A stretch of 24,393 bases of DNA from the IMG/VR virus record IMGVR_UViG_3300033153_002341, positions 1-24,393 of that record; one strand, 5' to 3'. The translations under genes and the position numbers were made by a program. The notes beneath the pieces are model-generated. The model searched no databases. It was not told the DNA's origin and worked only from the letters and a program-made list of their open reading frames with translations. How positions within the stretch are numbered: position 1 is the stretch's first letter; every line of letters starts with the position of its first letter. Shown here piece after piece: positions 23,652 through 24,393 of this stretch. Source of the stretch: a virus.

Positions 23652-24271
23652 AAATATGTAAATATTGTAATAAAGAATTTAATGTCGCTCCTTGTAAAAT
23701 AAAAGTTGGTAAAGGTAAATATTGTTCAATGAAATGTCGTAGCTTAGACAATAGTGTAGAAATTATTTGTAAAAAATGCGGAAAAGCTTTTCGTGTTTCA
23801 AGGACAAGATATAAAAACGGAAGAGGGGCTTTTTGTTCAAAACAATGTCAATATACATGGCTTTCTAAACAAAAAAATGTACTTTGTGATTATTGTGGTA
23901 AAAGTTTTATGGCTAAAATGAGTGAATTAAAAAGAAATAAAAATCATTATTGTTCACGAGAATGTTGTAAAAAAACATTGAAAGGAAAATGTGTTGGTGA
24001 AAAAGCCTCGGGTTGGAAAGGCGGAAAACAAAGAGAAAGACATAACGGAAATTATAAATATTCTGATTGGAGATTAAAAATATATGAAAGGGACAATTTT
24101 ACTTGTCAATCTTGTGGCCAAAAAGGTGGAAAATTAAATGCTCATCACCAGTTTATGTGGTCAGAATATCCTTCATTAAGATATGAATTATGGAATGGCA
24201 TAACTTTGTGTGAAGAATGTCATAAACAAGAACATAAAAAAATAAGAAAGGATACAAAATGTCTAATGTAA
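23645..24271 (+). CDS. HNH endonuclease with three tandem zinc knuckles
   Basis: 208 residues, ATG after AAAGG (23634-23638). Residues 5-107 hold three knuckles with the same spacing, CxxC, 18 residues, CxxxC: Cys5/8/27/31, Cys42/45/64/68 and Cys81/84/103/107, probably for DNA recognition. Residues 142-200 are an HNH nuclease: WRLKIYERDNFTCQSCG, His167-His168 in NAHHQFMW, Asn184 in NGITLC, and CEECHKQEH with Cys189/192, His193 and His197. It looks intact. Free-standing HNH genes in phages often act as homing enzymes. Its A/T-rich codon use differs from the head and tail genes, a sign of transfer. Confidence 0.88.
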   Translation: MLKICKYCNKEFNVAPCKIKVGKGKYCSMKCRSLDNSVEIICKKCGKAFRVSRTRYKNGRGAFCSKQCQYTWLSKQKNVLCDYCGKSFMAKMSELKRNKNHYCSRECCKKTLKGKCVGEKASGWKGGKQRERHNGNYKYSDWRLKIYERDNFTCQSCGQKGGKLNAHHQFMWSEYPSLRYELWNGITLCEECHKQEHKKIRKDTKCLM

Positions 24272-24360
24272 AAGGTAGTTGTAGAAAAGGTGCTGTCCCG
24301 AGAGTAGGAAGTAAAGGAGATGCTAAACCATCAAGAGGAGGAAGAGGTAGGAGAAACTGA
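24259..24360 (+). CDS. Small basic Gly/Arg-rich protein (33 aa)
   Basis: ATG 24259 follows AAAGGA (24247-24252) by 6 nt and overlaps the HNH stop region by 13 nt. The product, with CRKGAVPRVGSKGDAKPSRG and a final RGRRN, is strongly basic and low in complexity, as seen in nucleic-acid-binding tails. No family is recognised. It may be the displaced copy of the gene whose old start survives at 23625. Confidence 0.5.
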   Translation: MSNVKGSCRKGAVPRVGSKGDAKPSRGGRGRRN

Positions 24361-24393
24361 AATTTAAGTGTCTTGTGTGTAAAAAAATAGTAG
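24357..24393 (+). CDS. Possible start of a further zinc-ribbon gene (partial)
   Basis: From CTG 24357, which overlaps the previous TGA as CTGA in the way ATGA overlaps occur elsewhere in this window, the frame reads KFKCLVCKKIV and is still open at the end of the window. A CxxC pair at residues 5 and 8 fits a zinc ribbon like the 37-aa protein upstream. GAGG at 24344-24347 lies 9 nt before it. A CTG start is rare and the piece is very short, so this is only a candidate. Confidence 0.28.
   Translation, partial: MKFKCLVCKKIV

Overview
The window is one continuous block of virion genes from a tailed phage (or prophage) with a contractile tail, all read on the + strand. The tail sheath, short gp25-like wedge, J-type wedge and spike place it with myoviruses. 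The family set is a DUF1073-type portal, an SPP1 gp7/Mu F-like minor head protein, a DUF2213-type protease, a DUF2184-type capsid and a DUF3383-type sheath, with a Mu/Pam3-like minimal baseplate. Family names come from memory of conserved motifs, not from a search. No host gene, integrase, tRNA or rRNA was seen, so the host is unknown and lytic phage cannot be separated from prophage. Most genes have clear AAGGAG-type ribosome binding sites and abut or overlap by a few bases.

Head module (1-8779): the 3' end of the terminase large subunit, portal, minor head protein, a small conserved-looking ORF beside a possible promoter/terminator unit, the prohead protease with an in-frame scaffold start, a capsid cement protein with a fibre-like extension, the major capsid protein followed by a strong terminator, a coiled-coil protein, and four head-tail connector/neck genes. 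Tail module (8793-12219): sheath, tube, a tail assembly chaperone with a probable -1 frameshift extension, and a short tape measure. Baseplate module (12219-17965): Dit-like protein, plug protein, hub, spike fused to a collar-like domain, gp25-like wedge, a J-like wedge carrying an inserted LamG-type lectin domain, and a Mu gp48-like wedge.

Host-contact and accessory region (17977-24393): a collar-type tail fibre, two small beta-rich proteins, then three consecutive genes that each begin with a Sec-type signal peptide: a 929-aa fibre-like protein, a 169-aa protein of unknown role, and a 231-aa beta-rich protein whose signal peptide overlaps the previous gene out of frame. The window closes with a 37-aa zinc ribbon, an HNH endonuclease with three tandem zinc knuckles that appears to have split or displaced a small basic gene, and the start of another possible zinc-ribbon ORF. 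This end is visibly richer in A+T, suggesting more recent acquisition.

The observations most worth following are the internal scaffold start (3734), the CCCTTTC frameshift site (10803-10809), the lectin domain inside the J wedge (16251-16901), the run of Sec-signal proteins in a tail-fibre locus (19581-23512), and the HNH insertion with an apparently rebuilt downstream gene start (23625-24360). None alone proves a new system. The secreted fibre cluster is the strongest candidate for something undescribed.
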